A DNA stretch of 9,462 nucleotides from Pseudomonadota bacterium (GTDB taxonomy: Bacteria; Pseudomonadota; Gammaproteobacteria; Burkholderiales; Methylophilaceae): the NCBI GenBank assembly GCA_029549705.1, contig JAKPIR010000055.1, positions 1-9,462 on the forward strand. Direction: 5' to 3'. Every line of letters starts with the position of its first letter. The first letter of the stretch is position 1. Position numbers and translations under genes: made by a program. This document shows, one piece after another, positions 1-7,268 of the stretch. The notes beneath the pieces were generated by a model, which ran no database searches, was not told the origin of the DNA, and saw only the letters and a list, made by a program, of their open reading frames with translations.

Positions 1-180
1 GAGATACGCAGCAAGCGTATGGCGGCGAACCAGTAAACAAATTAGACCAACAGCAATACCGTAACTTTTTGCGATACTTACCGTAGCAATAATATGCGTC
101 ACCATGAATATGCTGAGCAGTATTAAAAAAATCAATACAACGTAATCTTTATCTGTGGCCAAAGCACTCAACAATTGCAT
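1..180 (-). CDS. Partial small membrane protein, unrecognised (3' end beyond window)
   Basis: An open frame runs from an ATG at 180-178 to the left edge without a stop, so 60 residues are visible and the C-terminus is missing. It begins MQLLSALATDKD and continues with a strongly hydrophobic stretch (about residues 13-34) that should span the membrane. A second, weaker hydrophobic run (about 42-50) is followed by two arginines and a histidine. An in-frame stop lies just upstream at 189-187, so the ATG at 180 is the first available start. An AAGGAA stretch lies 13 nt before it, a rather distant ribosome binding site. It sits 36 bp downstream of the DUF1289 gene on the same strand and is probably the next gene of the same transcript. 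I do not recognise the family. Hydrophobicity, the upstream stop and the context support a real gene, but chance openness over 60 codons is possible. Confidence 0.55.
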   Translation of the reverse strand, partial: MQLLSALATDKDYVVLIFLILLSIFMVTHIIATVSIAKSYGIAVGLICLLVRRHTLAAYL

Positions 181-216
181 GGCTGTTTAAAAATTCCTTT
201 TGAGTTGTTTGCTGTT

Positions 217-408
217 CTAATCAAAACTTTGTGCAACGCGTGCTTCTAGCGTTTGTAGCAATGCACTTTTTTCTGCGTTTGTTTTGTCCCACCAAGTTTT
301 GATTTCATCAATGGTGCGATAGCAACCCAGGCAATAGCCTGTGGTTTCATCCATTGCGCACACACCTACGCAGGGTGATTCAATTTCTTGTTCGGTTTCA
401 GTTGTCAT
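217..408 (-). CDS. DUF1289 family small cysteine-motif protein
   Basis: This 63-residue soluble protein has four cysteines as C13-x3-C17 and C26-x2-C29, followed by the TIDEI..W segment typical of DUF1289. The cysteine spacing suggests a bound metal (zinc or an iron-sulfur cluster), which is inference. The family has no established function that I can state with confidence. The usual length is 55-80 residues, so it is complete. The ATG at 408-406 lies only 21 bp after the secA stop and has no clear Shine-Dalgarno sequence. It is therefore probably translated from the secA transcript, perhaps by ribosomes finishing secA. The C-terminal half (about residues 33-60) looks helical and charged. Family assignment is fairly sure; the role is unknown. 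Confidence 0.85.
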   Translation of the reverse strand: MTTETEQEIESPCVGVCAMDETTGYCLGCYRTIDEIKTWWDKTNAEKSALLQTLEARVAQSFD

Positions 409-429
409 ATGGATAAAATCCGTGTTTTC

Positions 430-3159
430 TTAACTTAATTGACCGTGACATTGTTTGTATTTTTTACCAGAACCGCAGGGGCACGGATCATTTCGGCCGA
501 CTTTGACGCCATCACGCACTACAGGTTGGCCGCTAGCGAGCAAGGCGGCTTCTTCATCCGACTGCGGATTAGCAAGCGCTTCATCGTAGTCAGCATGTTG
601 ATACTGAACATTTTCCACTTCAACTGGATGCTCAACGGCTTCTACATCGGCCTCAGTTTTTACTTGCACCAGCATGGTGATTTTAGTCACTTCGGCCTTC
701 ACTGTATTGAGTAAGCCCTCAAACAATTCAAACGCCTCACGTTTGTATTCTTGTTTTGGGTTCTTTTGTGCGTAGGAGCGCAAGTGAATACCTTGACGCA
801 AATGGTCAAGCGCGGCCAAATGCTCACGCCAATGGTTATCCAGACTTTGCAGCATGACCGAACGCTCGAACTGGCGCATCACCTCTGCACTGGCTAACTG
901 CTCTTTTGCTGTATAGGCACTGTTTGCCGCCTCTAGCACGCGCTCGCGCAGGGTTTCTTCATGTAAATCAGGGTTATCTTCCAGCATTTTCACTAGCGGG
1001 ATTTCCAAGCCTGTTTCTGCCTTCAATTCACGCTCTAAACTTGGCACGTCCCACTGCTCTTCAACACTGTTGGGCGGAATGTATGTGGCGATCAGATTGA
1101 TGAGGACATCTTCACGCATGGCCTTGATGGTATCGCCCACATCCACCGCTTCTAGCAACTCGTTGCGCTGCTCATAAATCACCTTGCGCTGGTCATTGGC
1201 AACATCATCGTACTCAAGCAGTTGCTTACGGATATCAAAGTTACGACCTTCAACCTTGCGTTGTGCGTTTTCAATCGCACGCGTCACCCATACATGCTCA
1301 ATCGCCTCGCCCTCAGGCATGTTGAGTTTTTCCATAATCGCTGAAACGCGGTCAGAGGCAAAAATACGCAGTAATTGGTCTTCAAGTGACAGGTAAAAAC
1401 GGCTCGATCCTGGGTCACCCTGACGGCCAGAACGGCCGCGGAGTTGATTGTCTACGCGACGAGATTCATGGCGCTCCGTGCCGGCGATGTGCAAGCCACC
1501 CGCTGCCAGTACCGCATCATGGCGCTGTTGCCATTCGGATTTAATTTGGGCGATGCGCGCTTCTTTTTCGGCGTCGCTTAATTTTTCATCATGCTTCACC
1601 GCTTCAATATCGGTTTCTGGATTGCCTCCCAACACAATGTCAGTACCACGGCCCGCCATGTTGGTTGCAATGGTAATCACGCCGGGGCGGCCTGCCTGCG
1701 CAATCACATGCGCTTCACGTTCATGCTGTTTGGCATTTAAAACCTGGTGTTCGAGTTTTTCCGCGTTCAGTAAGTTGGAGATCAGTTCTGAATTTTCAAT
1801 TGAAGTCGTTCCCACCAGCACTGGCTGGCCACGGCTTTGGCAGTCTTTAATGTCCAATATCACCGCCGCATATTTCTCTTTAGCTGTACGGTAGACTTTG
1901 TCCATGTGATCTTTACGCTGCATTGGGCGATGGGTTGGAATCACCACTGTTTCTAACGCATAAATCTGATTAAACTCATAGGCTTCCGTATCAGCAGTAC
2001 CCGTCATCCCTGCAAGCTTGTTGTACATGCGGAAATAATTCTGGAAGGTGATAGAAGCAAGTGTTTGATTTTCTTTTTGAATCTCAACGCCCTCTTTGGC
2101 TTCTACCGCTTGGTGCAAGCCGTCCGACCAGCGACGGCCCGGCATCATACGGCCATTAATTTCATCCACAATGATAATTTCACCATTGCGCACCACATAA
2201 TGCTGGTCACGATGATAGAGATTACGCGCCCGCAGTGAGGCATACAAATGATGCACTAGCGTAATATTGGCCGCGTCATACAGGCTGGAGCCTTCAGATA
2301 GCAGACCGGACTCCGCAAGAATAATTTCCGCATGCTCGTGGCCTTGTTCAGACAACACCACATTCTGGCCTTTTTCATCCACCCAAAAGTCGCCTTCACC
2401 TTCTTCTTCAGTTTGCGCTACGAGCTTTGCAGCCACTTCATTGATTTGGTTATAAAGCGCAATGCTGTTATCGGCCTGTCCTGAAATAATCAGCGGCGTA
2501 CGCGCTTCATCAATTAGAATCGAATCCACTTCATCGATCAAAGCATAGCTTAAGCCGCGTTGCACACGCGCTTCTAGTTCATGCACCATGTTGTCACGCA
2601 AATAATCAAAGCCATATTCATTGTTGGTGCCATAGGTAATATCAGCCGCATAGGCCTGACGCTTTAATTCATTAGGCATTTGCGATAAGTTAATACCGAC
2701 AGTTAGGCCTAAAAAATTATAGAGTTTGCCCATCCACTCAGCATCACGTTTGGCTAGGTAATCATTCACCGTGACCACATGCACACCTTTGCCCGTTAAG
2801 GCATTCAGGTACACTGGCAACGTCGCGACCAATGTTTTACCTTCACCAGTACGCATTTCACCGATTTTTCCGGCATTGAGCACCATACCGCCTATCATTT
2901 GCACATCAAAATGACGCATGCCAAGCGCTCGCACCCCGCCCTCGCGCACCACGGCAAAGGCCTCTGGTAGCAAATCTTCAAGCGTTTCACCTATTTGAAA
3001 GCGCTGTTTAAACGCTTCCGTCTTGGCTCTTAGCGCATCATCAGAAAGCGCTTGCATCGCAGGTTCTAATGCATTTATTTTTTGTACTTGTTGCGCGTAC
3101 TGTTTAACCAAACGGTCATTTCGGCTACCGAATATTTTTTTGAACAACGATGAAATCAT
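430..3159 (-). CDS. secA: Preprotein translocase ATPase subunit SecA
   Basis: SecA is the motor that uses ATP to push unfolded preproteins through the SecYEG channel in the inner membrane. The 909-residue length is normal for proteobacteria. Visible motifs are Walker A MRTGEGKT (102-109), Walker B LIDEVD (207-212), the preprotein cross-linking region between about 220 and 370, the second nucleotide-binding domain with TNMAGRGTD (499-507), and the arginine-finger segment [15 protein letters not shown] (572-586). The helical scaffold and wing domains follow. After an acidic linker (about 835-875) the protein ends in a zinc-binding tail, C893-x-C895-x8-C904-H905, which contacts SecB and phospholipid. 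The start (ATG 3159-3157) has GGAAAG 11 nt upstream. A 134-bp gap separates it from the upstream M23 gene on the same strand and contains no secM-like arrest peptide. The protein is intact and identification is certain. Confidence 0.99.
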   Translation of the reverse strand: MISSLFKKIFGSRNDRLVKQYAQQVQKINALEPAMQALSDDALRAKTEAFKQRFQIGETLEDLLPEAFAVVREGGVRALGMRHFDVQMIGGMVLNAGKIGEMRTGEGKTLVATLPVYLNALTGKGVHVVTVNDYLAKRDAEWMGKLYNFLGLTVGINLSQMPNELKRQAYAADITYGTNNEYGFDYLRDNMVHELEARVQRGLSYALIDEVDSILIDEARTPLIISGQADNSIALYNQINEVAAKLVAQTEEEGEGDFWVDEKGQNVVLSEQGHEHAEIILAESGLLSEGSSLYDAANITLVHHLYASLRARNLYHRDQHYVVRNGEIIIVDEINGRMMPGRRWSDGLHQAVEAKEGVEIQKENQTLASITFQNYFRMYNKLAGMTGTADTEAYEFNQIYALETVVIPTHRPMQRKDHMDKVYRTAKEKYAAVILDIKDCQSRGQPVLVGTTSIENSELISNLLNAEKLEHQVLNAKQHEREAHVIAQAGRPGVITIATNMAGRGTDIVLGGNPETDIEAVKHDEKLSDAEKEARIAQIKSEWQQRHDAVLAAGGLHIAGTERHESRRVDNQLRGRSGRQGDPGSSRFYLSLEDQLLRIFASDRVSAIMEKLNMPEGEAIEHVWVTRAIENAQRKVEGRNFDIRKQLLEYDDVANDQRKVIYEQRNELLEAVDVGDTIKAMREDVLINLIATYIPPNSVEEQWDVPSLERELKAETGLEIPLVKMLEDNPDLHEETLRERVLEAANSAYTAKEQLASAEVMRQFERSVMLQSLDNHWREHLAALDHLRQGIHLRSYAQKNPKQEYKREAFELFEGLLNTVKAEVTKITMLVQVKTEADVEAVEHPVEVENVQYQHADYDEALANPQSDEEAALLASGQPVVRDGVKVGRNDPCPCGSGKKYKQCHGQLS

Positions 3160-3293
3160 GAAGTAAGTGGCTTTCCGCTTAAAGGATATAAGGCTTTAAT
3201 GATGTACGACTAAATTTATGTGAAGGTGATGTTATGTTTGAAAATTGCTCAATAAACTCTGTTTTTCAGTATGTGAGGGCATTAAAAGTAAAT

Positions 3294-4247
3294 TCAAGCA
3301 CCTGCTTTAAGATATTGTCTTGGGTCAAGCGCATTGCCGTTAAGGCGAATTTCATAATGCAAATGCGGCCCTGTGGAGCGGCCAGTATTACCCATCTCGG
3401 CAATTACTTGGCCTTTTTCTACACGTTCACCCGCTTTCACCAACAACTTTGAGCAGTGCGCATAACGCGTTTCTAGCCCAGAGCCATGCTCAATTTTGAC
3501 TAGTTTACCATATCCGGCTGTATCTTCAGAGGTTGACACGATACCGCCCGCTGCTGCATAAATCAGCGTACCAGTCGGTGCAGGAAAATCCAGCCCCTCG
3601 TGAAACGCCTTTTCACCGGTAAAAGGGTCAGAGCGCCATCCGTAACTGGAAGAATTATAAGCCGCTGTAACTGGACTGCTATTGGGCAACAAATCTTTTA
3701 ATACGCTTTGCTGCAGCAATTTAGCTTCTATTCTTGCCAAATCATCCGTACCTGCCTCGATTTGGCCCAAGAGTACGGCAATTTCCTTTTGCAAATCTGC
3801 TTCGGTCATCGGGGAGTTCAGCACCAAGGGACCACCACGACCATCTTGCACTCGCTGTGCGTCCTCTTTTTTTTGTATTGCAGATTCACTGCCTGGCTTA
3901 TCTTGGGGTTTTTCTAGGGATTTTTCTAGGGATTTTTCCTGCGGTTTTTCACCAGCCAACTTCGCCAAACGCTCGGCCTGAGAATCCAGACGCATCATGC
4001 GTGCTTGCATTTCGCCCAACTGCAAAGCGTAAGCATCTAGGTGTTTTTGTGGGTTATTGAATGAGAACCTTAACTGAGAAGGAATCAGCGACTTCCCCCC
4101 CTTTTGTGCTGCGGCTTCCTGTGGCACAATAAATAGCAGGGTGATTAACACTGGAATAACCACCAAAGCAAGTGCAATCAGTGCCAGATGAAACACTGAG
4201 AGTGTTTTTGCTTTTGCCATTTTATTTGAGACAAAAATGATATTCAT
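3294..4247 (-). CDS. Membrane-anchored M23 family metallopeptidase (LytM/NlpD-type murein endopeptidase)
   Basis: This is a probable periplasmic peptidoglycan peptidase of about 317 residues. The N-terminus (MNIIFVSNKMAKA) leads into one membrane segment (about 21-41), giving a type II anchor. Two stretches with coiled-coil character (about 70-100 and 151-184) flank a Lys/Glu/Pro linker. The M23 domain fills about 201-312. Zinc ligands are H216 and D220 (HxxxD) and H297; catalytic histidines are H264 (YAHCS) and H295 (the HLH motif with H297). All five are present, so it should be an active enzyme rather than a degenerate EnvC/NlpD-like activator. I chose ATG 4247-4245 because a short MNII.VS-like N-terminus before the membrane segment fits relatives of this gene as I recall them. 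TTG 4259 (+4 residues) and ATG 4220 (-9 residues) are alternatives. None has a good ribosome binding site. The same pairing with secA is known in other proteobacteria. Its specific substrate bond is unknown. Confidence 0.93.
   Translation of the reverse strand: MNIIFVSNKMAKAKTLSVFHLALIALALVVIPVLITLLFIVPQEAAAQKGGKSLIPSQLRFSFNNPQKHLDAYALQLGEMQARMMRLDSQAERLAKLAGEKPQEKSLEKSLEKPQDKPGSESAIQKKEDAQRVQDGRGGPLVLNSPMTEADLQKEIAVLLGQIEAGTDDLARIEAKLLQQSVLKDLLPNSSPVTAAYNSSSYGWRSDPFTGEKAFHEGLDFPAPTGTLIYAAAGGIVSTSEDTAGYGKLVKIEHGSGLETRYAHCSKLLVKAGERVEKGQVIAEMGNTGRSTGPHLHYEIRLNGNALDPRQYLKAGA
3897..3950 (-). repeat. In-frame 12-bp tandem repeat in the M23 peptidase linker
   Basis: About 4.5 copies of a 12-bp unit encode the pattern Glu-Lys-(Pro/Ser)-(Gln/Leu) in the linker between the two coiled-coil stretches. 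On the plus strand the units at 3909-3920 and 3921-3932 are identical (tttttctaggga). The units at 3897-3908 and 3933-3944 are diverged, and a half unit follows at 3945-3950. Because the unit is a multiple of three, copy-number changes would lengthen or shorten the spacer between membrane anchor and enzyme without breaking the frame. Confidence 0.85.
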
Positions 4248-4269
4248 AAAGTCAATCAATACTTATAGT
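4241..4269 (+). promoter_or_regulatory. Candidate promoter for dciA, overlapping the divergent one
   Basis: TATTCA (4241-4246, three of six -35 matches) and TATAGT (4264-4269, four of six -10 matches) are 17 bp apart. Transcription would begin near 4276, almost exactly at the ATG at 4277, so the message would be leaderless or nearly so. The -10 shares the TATA core at 4264-4267 with the minus-strand candidate. Support is weak and comes from spacing and the lack of any ribosome binding site. Confidence 0.3.
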
Positions 4270-4290
4270 GTCGAACATGCTACCGTTTAA
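4262..4290 (-). promoter_or_regulatory. Candidate promoter for the M23-secA operon
   Basis: On the minus strand, TTAAAC (4290-4285, three of six matches to the -35 consensus) and TATAAG (4267-4262, five of six matches to the -10) are separated by exactly 17 bp. Transcription would start near 4255, about 8 nt before the chosen ATG at 4247. This is consistent with the absence of a Shine-Dalgarno sequence there. The -35 is weak, and the sequence alone cannot prove use. Confidence 0.4.
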
Positions 4291-4693
4291 TGCATTGCTA
4301 AAACAGCCGGAGCTAATTGCACTCAAGGCTAAAACAAAGGAAGCGCAAATCGCACAAACTATTTGGCTGAACGTTAGCCCTGAAAACTTAGCGCAGTGTA
4401 GCCACGCCTATCGTCTAAAAGACAAACAATTGTCCGTATTTGCAGACAACAACGCCGTTGCCGCAAAAATTAAACTTTTAATCCCTAGCTTATTGATTAA
4501 GCTAGAAAAGCAAGGGTGTGAAGTTACTGCAATTCGGGTAAAAGTGCAAGTAAAATCTACCCCAAAAACCCCAACTAAACCCGTCAAAAAACTAAGTCGC
4601 CACGCTGCAACCGAATTAACGATATTAGCCGAAAAATTGACAGGCACATCGCTTGGTGACGCCTTGGCAAGACTCGCAAAAAAAGCAAACTAA
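4277..4693 (+). CDS. dciA: DUF721 protein, probable DciA replicative helicase loader
   Basis: DciA loads or operates the replicative helicase DnaB in bacteria that lack DnaC or DnaI. This protein (138 residues from ATG 4277) has the DUF721 core in its first 90 or so residues: an N-terminal helix around PELIALKAK, then IWLNVSPENLAQCSHAYRL, a strand pair ending in LSVFADNNAVAAKI, and a leucine-rich helix. A basic Thr/Pro/Lys linker follows (about 92-106), then a C-terminal helix (about 108-135) rich in Ala, Leu and Lys. A GTG at 4268 in the same frame would add three residues, but it lies inside the candidate -10 box. Neither start has a Shine-Dalgarno sequence. Position next to the M23 peptidase and secA fits the arrangement I recall in Pseudomonas and many betaproteobacteria. 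Family is fairly certain; the loader role comes from studied relatives. Confidence 0.88.
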   Translation: MLPFNALLKQPELIALKAKTKEAQIAQTIWLNVSPENLAQCSHAYRLKDKQLSVFADNNAVAAKIKLLIPSLLIKLEKQGCEVTAIRVKVQVKSTPKTPTKPVKKLSRHAATELTILAEKLTGTSLGDALARLAKKAN

Positions 4694-4718
4694 GCAATGA
4701 TTGTCGCCAATTGCTTAG
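4690..4718. other. Perfect 9-bp inverted repeat across the dciA stop codon
   Basis: The arms ctaagcaat (4690-4698) and attgcttag (4710-4718) are perfect complements around an 11-nt loop, and the left arm includes the dciA TAA. On the plus strand no T-run follows, so it is not a classical terminator for dciA, though it could stabilise the 3' end. On the minus strand the hairpin is followed by TTTGCTTTTTTT, which looks like an intrinsic terminator for leftward transcripts. The T-run there is simply the complement of the terminal lysine codons of dciA. Confidence 0.5.
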
Positions 4719-4793
4719 GTAGGAAACATCTCAGGCAAATCTAAAAATCTAACTGTTGTTCGGCTAGCTTAATAGTGCAATAATAAACCGTTG

Positions 4794-4827
4794 TTACAAA
4801 CGAGTTACACGCTGTAAATTTGTGTAA
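4794..4827. promoter_or_regulatory. Nested TTACA/TGTAA dyad upstream of hppA, possible operator
   Basis: Four pentamers are arranged as TTACA (4794), TTACA (4805), TGTAA (4813) and TGTAA (4823), an almost symmetrical nested palindrome centred near 4811. Same-direction copies are 11 and 10 bp apart, about one helical turn, as expected for two dimers binding one face of the DNA. A fifth TTACA lies at 4851. I cannot name the regulator. It lies between dciA and hppA and upstream of the candidate hppA promoters. Confidence 0.3.
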
Positions 4828-4869
4828 TACTTGCTTGTTGACTTCTTCATTTACAAAAGTAATGCGTAA

Positions 4870-4898
4870 TTGGTTTTGCTTCACACTCGTTTTAAATT
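4870..4898 (+). promoter_or_regulatory. Weak candidate promoter for hppA
   Basis: TTGGTT (4870-4875) and TAAATT (4893-4898, four of six -10 matches) are 17 bp apart, giving a predicted leader of about 40 nt before the hppA ATG. A better -35, TTGACT, lies at 4838-4843, but the sequence 16-18 bp downstream (around taatgc) is a poor -10. Either or neither may be used. The remainder of 4719-4947 is AT-rich and shows no gene. Confidence 0.28.
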
Positions 4899-4936
4899 CT
4901 GTATGACTTAAAAATATTTAGATGAAAAATTTGGAT

Positions 4937-4942
4937 AGGGAG
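4937..4942 (+). promoter_or_regulatory. Strong ribosome binding site of hppA
   Basis: AGGGAG lies five bases before the hppA ATG. It fixes that start and is the best Shine-Dalgarno match in the window. This fits high expression of an abundant membrane enzyme. Confidence 0.8.
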
Positions 4943-4947
4943 AAATT

Positions 4948-6987
4948 ATGCAAGTTGAGTTGATTGTTGCCCTGGGGGCCGCTGTTTTAGCGGTGCTATA
5001 CGGGGTTGTCATGAGTAAGTGGATTACCAATTTGCCTGCTGGCAATGCACGTATGCAAGAAATTGCCAGCGCGATTCAACAAGGCGCAGCGGCTTATTTA
5101 GCCCGTCAATATAAGACCATTGCAATTGTTGGTGTGGTGCTAGCGGTACTAATAGCCGTCTTTCTAGGTAAACAAACGGCGATTGGTTTTGTTATCGGTG
5201 CGGTACTTTCAGGCGCATGTGGCTTTATCGGCATGAATGTTTCAGTCAAAGCAAACGTTCGCACTGCGCAGGCGGCAACCAATGGGATTGTGCCAGCCTT
5301 TGATGTTGCTTTTAAAGGTGGCGCCATTACCGGTATGCTGGTCGTTGGCCTTGGTCTATTGGGTGTCACTGCTTTTTACTGGTATTTAGGCGCTGACCGT
5401 AACACTGATTTAAACCCACTCATTGGCTTGGCTTTTGGCTCCTCGCTCATTTCAATTTTTGCGCGTTTGGGTGGCGGCATTTTCACCAAAGGCGCGGACG
5501 TAGGCGCTGACTTGGTAGGTAAAGTTGAAGCTGGCATTCCAGAAGATGACCCGCGCAACCCTGCCGTGATTGCCGATAACGTAGGTGACAATGTGGGCGA
5601 CTGCGCTGGTATGGCGGCCGACCTGTTTGAAACTTATGTCGTGACCATTATCGCCACTATGGTATTAGGTGGCCTGATGCTGGATAACGAAGGCATCAAC
5701 GCAATGATTTATCCCTTAATGCTGGGAGCCGTTTCAATTGTGGCCTCCATCATTGGCTGTTTTTTTGTCAAAGCTTCCCCTGGCATGAAAAACGTGATGC
5801 CAGCCTTATATCGGGGTTTAGCCGTTGCTGGTTTACTTTCGTTAGTTGCGTTTTATTTTGTCAGCCATCAATTATTTCCTAATGGTTTCAACCATGCACC
5901 CAACCTTGTCGCTTCGGCCAATGCTTTGTTTGGTGCGTGTGCGGTAGGCTTAGTGTTAACTGCGGCACTGGTTTGGATTACCGAATATTACACCGGCACC
6001 GATTACGCACCAGTCAAACATATTGCCAAAGCCTCAACCACCGGCCATGCAACTAACATCATTGCAGGGATTGGCATTTCAATGAAATCAACCGCGCTAC
6101 CTGTTATTTCAGTGTGTATTGCCATTTTGACGGCTTATCACTTGGCAGGTTTATATGGTGTGGCGATTGCAGCAACTTCTATGCTGAGCATGGCCGGCAT
6201 TATTGTGGCACTTGATGCCTACGGTCCAATTACGGATAACGCGGGCGGTATTGCAGAAATGGCCGAATTACCAAGCGAAATACGTGATATCACCGACCCG
6301 CTTGACGCAGTTGGCAACACCACCAAAGCGGTGACAAAAGGTTATGCGATTGGCTCAGCAGGCTTAGCAGCGCTAGTATTATTTGCCGATTACACGCATA
6401 AGCTTGAATCGCACCTAGGCCAGGCCATTGACTTTAGTCTGAGCGACCCTAAAGTGATTGTTGGATTATTTATTGGCGGCCTAATTCCCTTCTTATTTGC
6501 GGCAATGGCTATGGAAGCAGTCGGGCGCGCAGCTGGTGCCGTGGTTGAAGAAGTCCGTCGCCAGTTCCGCGATATCAAGGGCATTATGGAAGGCACCGCC
6601 AAACCAGAATATGGCAAAGCAGTGGACATGCTCACCACAGCTGCCATTAAAGAAATGATGGTTCCATCACTTTTACCTGTTGCGGTACCCATTGCCGTTG
6701 GCCTGTTACTAGGCCCGGTGGCACTAGGCGGTTTACTGATGGGTACGATTGTAACGGGCTTGTTTGTTGCAATTTCAATGTGTACCGGTGGCGGCGCTTG
6801 GGACAATGCTAAAAAATACATTGAAGATGGGCACCACGGCGGCAAAGGCTCTGAGGCACATAAGGCCGCGGTCACAGGCGACACTGTCGGTGACCCCTAC
6901 AAAGATACGGCTGGCCCAGCAGTTAACCCACTGATTAAAATTATCAATATTGTGGCTTTACTGATTGTACCGCTGCTACACATGTAA
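4948..6987 (+). CDS. hppA: K+-independent proton-translocating membrane pyrophosphatase
   Basis: HppA hydrolyses pyrophosphate and pumps protons across the inner membrane, saving energy that soluble pyrophosphatase would lose. The 679-residue chain is rich in hydrophobic spans, consistent with the 16 helices of the family. Substrate and Mg2+ motifs are present: [11 protein letters not shown] (184-194), DNVGDNVGD (210-218), the segment around [12 protein letters not shown] (423-434), and [18 protein letters not shown] (644-661). The determinant of potassium dependence reads GNTTKAVT, with K460 and T463. K+-dependent members have Ala and Gly at these positions, so this enzyme belongs to the K+-independent, proton-pumping class. 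The gene stands alone with its own ribosome binding site and terminator. Length and motifs are normal. It lies near ppa, so the cell has both ways of disposing of PPi. Identification is certain. Confidence 0.98.
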   Translation: MQVELIVALGAAVLAVLYGVVMSKWITNLPAGNARMQEIASAIQQGAAAYLARQYKTIAIVGVVLAVLIAVFLGKQTAIGFVIGAVLSGACGFIGMNVSVKANVRTAQAATNGIVPAFDVAFKGGAITGMLVVGLGLLGVTAFYWYLGADRNTDLNPLIGLAFGSSLISIFARLGGGIFTKGADVGADLVGKVEAGIPEDDPRNPAVIADNVGDNVGDCAGMAADLFETYVVTIIATMVLGGLMLDNEGINAMIYPLMLGAVSIVASIIGCFFVKASPGMKNVMPALYRGLAVAGLLSLVAFYFVSHQLFPNGFNHAPNLVASANALFGACAVGLVLTAALVWITEYYTGTDYAPVKHIAKASTTGHATNIIAGIGISMKSTALPVISVCIAILTAYHLAGLYGVAIAATSMLSMAGIIVALDAYGPITDNAGGIAEMAELPSEIRDITDPLDAVGNTTKAVTKGYAIGSAGLAALVLFADYTHKLESHLGQAIDFSLSDPKVIVGLFIGGLIPFLFAAMAMEAVGRAAGAVVEEVRRQFRDIKGIMEGTAKPEYGKAVDMLTTAAIKEMMVPSLLPVAVPIAVGLLLGPVALGGLLMGTIVTGLFVAISMCTGGGAWDNAKKYIEDGHHGGKGSEAHKAAVTGDTVGDPYKDTAGPAVNPLIKIINIVALLIVPLLHM

Positions 6988-7002
6988 AACTGGCGTGTAA
7001 TT

Positions 7003-7028
7003 AAAGGCGGCTTAGGCCGCCTTTTTTT
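7003..7028 (+). terminator. Intrinsic terminator of hppA
   Basis: A stem of aaaggcggc (7003-7011) and gccgccttt (7016-7024) closes a TTAG loop, and the T-run extends to 7028. It begins 16 bp after the hppA stop codon. This is a textbook Rho-independent terminator. Confidence 0.92.
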
Positions 7029-7111
7029 GTTTTTCTTCCAAAAAAAATTCATGCATAAAACAAACCTTTTTCACATCAACAAACACAGTAAGTCACTACC
7101 AACCTTTTTCG

Positions 7112-7158
7112 ATGCTCTGAAAGCCTTGTAAATAAAGGCTTTCAGAGCATTAATTTTT
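7112..7158 (+). terminator. Orphan 16-bp perfect hairpin with T-run between hppA and the VIT gene
   Basis: The arms atgctctgaaagcctt (7112-7127) and aaggctttcagagcat (7135-7150) match perfectly around a 7-nt loop, and TAATTTTTT follows. On the plus strand this looks like a strong intrinsic terminator. On the minus strand no T-run follows the hairpin. hppA already ends at 7003-7028, so this one is either a back-up, a shield for the VIT promoter, or the 3' end of an unseen small RNA from 7029-7111. That stretch also carries the direct repeat aacctttttc at 7063 and 7101. Confidence 0.7.
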
Positions 7159-7238
7159 TCTCGGTGATTTCACAGCCTGTTTTTTCATCATTTTTAAACT
7201 ATTTTTTGGTAACGCTACGTACATTTAGCTTTTTACAT

Positions 7239-7244
7239 TATGAT
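7239..7244 (+). promoter_or_regulatory. Possible -10 box for the VIT transporter gene
   Basis: TATGAT matches five of six -10 positions and lies 24 bp before the ATG, so transcription would start near 7251 with a leader of about 18 nt that includes the AAAGG ribosome binding site. No good -35 is found 17 bp upstream (TACGTA), so an activator might be needed. I recognise no convincing Fur box or manganese riboswitch in 7159-7268. Confidence 0.3.
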
Positions 7245-7268
7245 TGCGCTATCAACACAAAGGTACAT

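Noticed and set aside
3232..3282. A 16-residue minus-strand ORF (starting MPSHTEKQ) between the M23 gene and secA, considered as a SecM-like secretion monitor.
   Set aside because: It has no export signal, no arrest motif resembling that of SecM, no well-placed ribosome binding site, and is far too short. SecM is known only from gammaproteobacteria.
439..3981. Several plus-strand ORFs of 60-150 codons lying opposite secA and the M23 gene.
   Set aside because: They are antisense to genes with intact conserved motifs, have unnatural Ser/Arg/Cys-rich composition and lack ribosome binding sites.
5106..6884. Minus-strand ORFs opposite hppA, up to 164 codons.
   Set aside because: Pro/Ser/Thr-rich composition typical of the complement of a Gly/Ala-rich membrane protein; no domain recognised.
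7112..7150. The perfect inverted repeat considered as ends of an insertion sequence or an attachment site.
   Set aside because: Only 7 nt separate the arms, no transposase or integrase is present, no target duplication is visible, and a T-run follows, so a terminator reading is better.
7164..7268. Upstream GTG giving the VIT transporter 35 extra residues.
   Set aside because: The extra residues do not resemble the family. The ATG at 7269 has AAAGG 5 nt upstream, and family similarity starts there.
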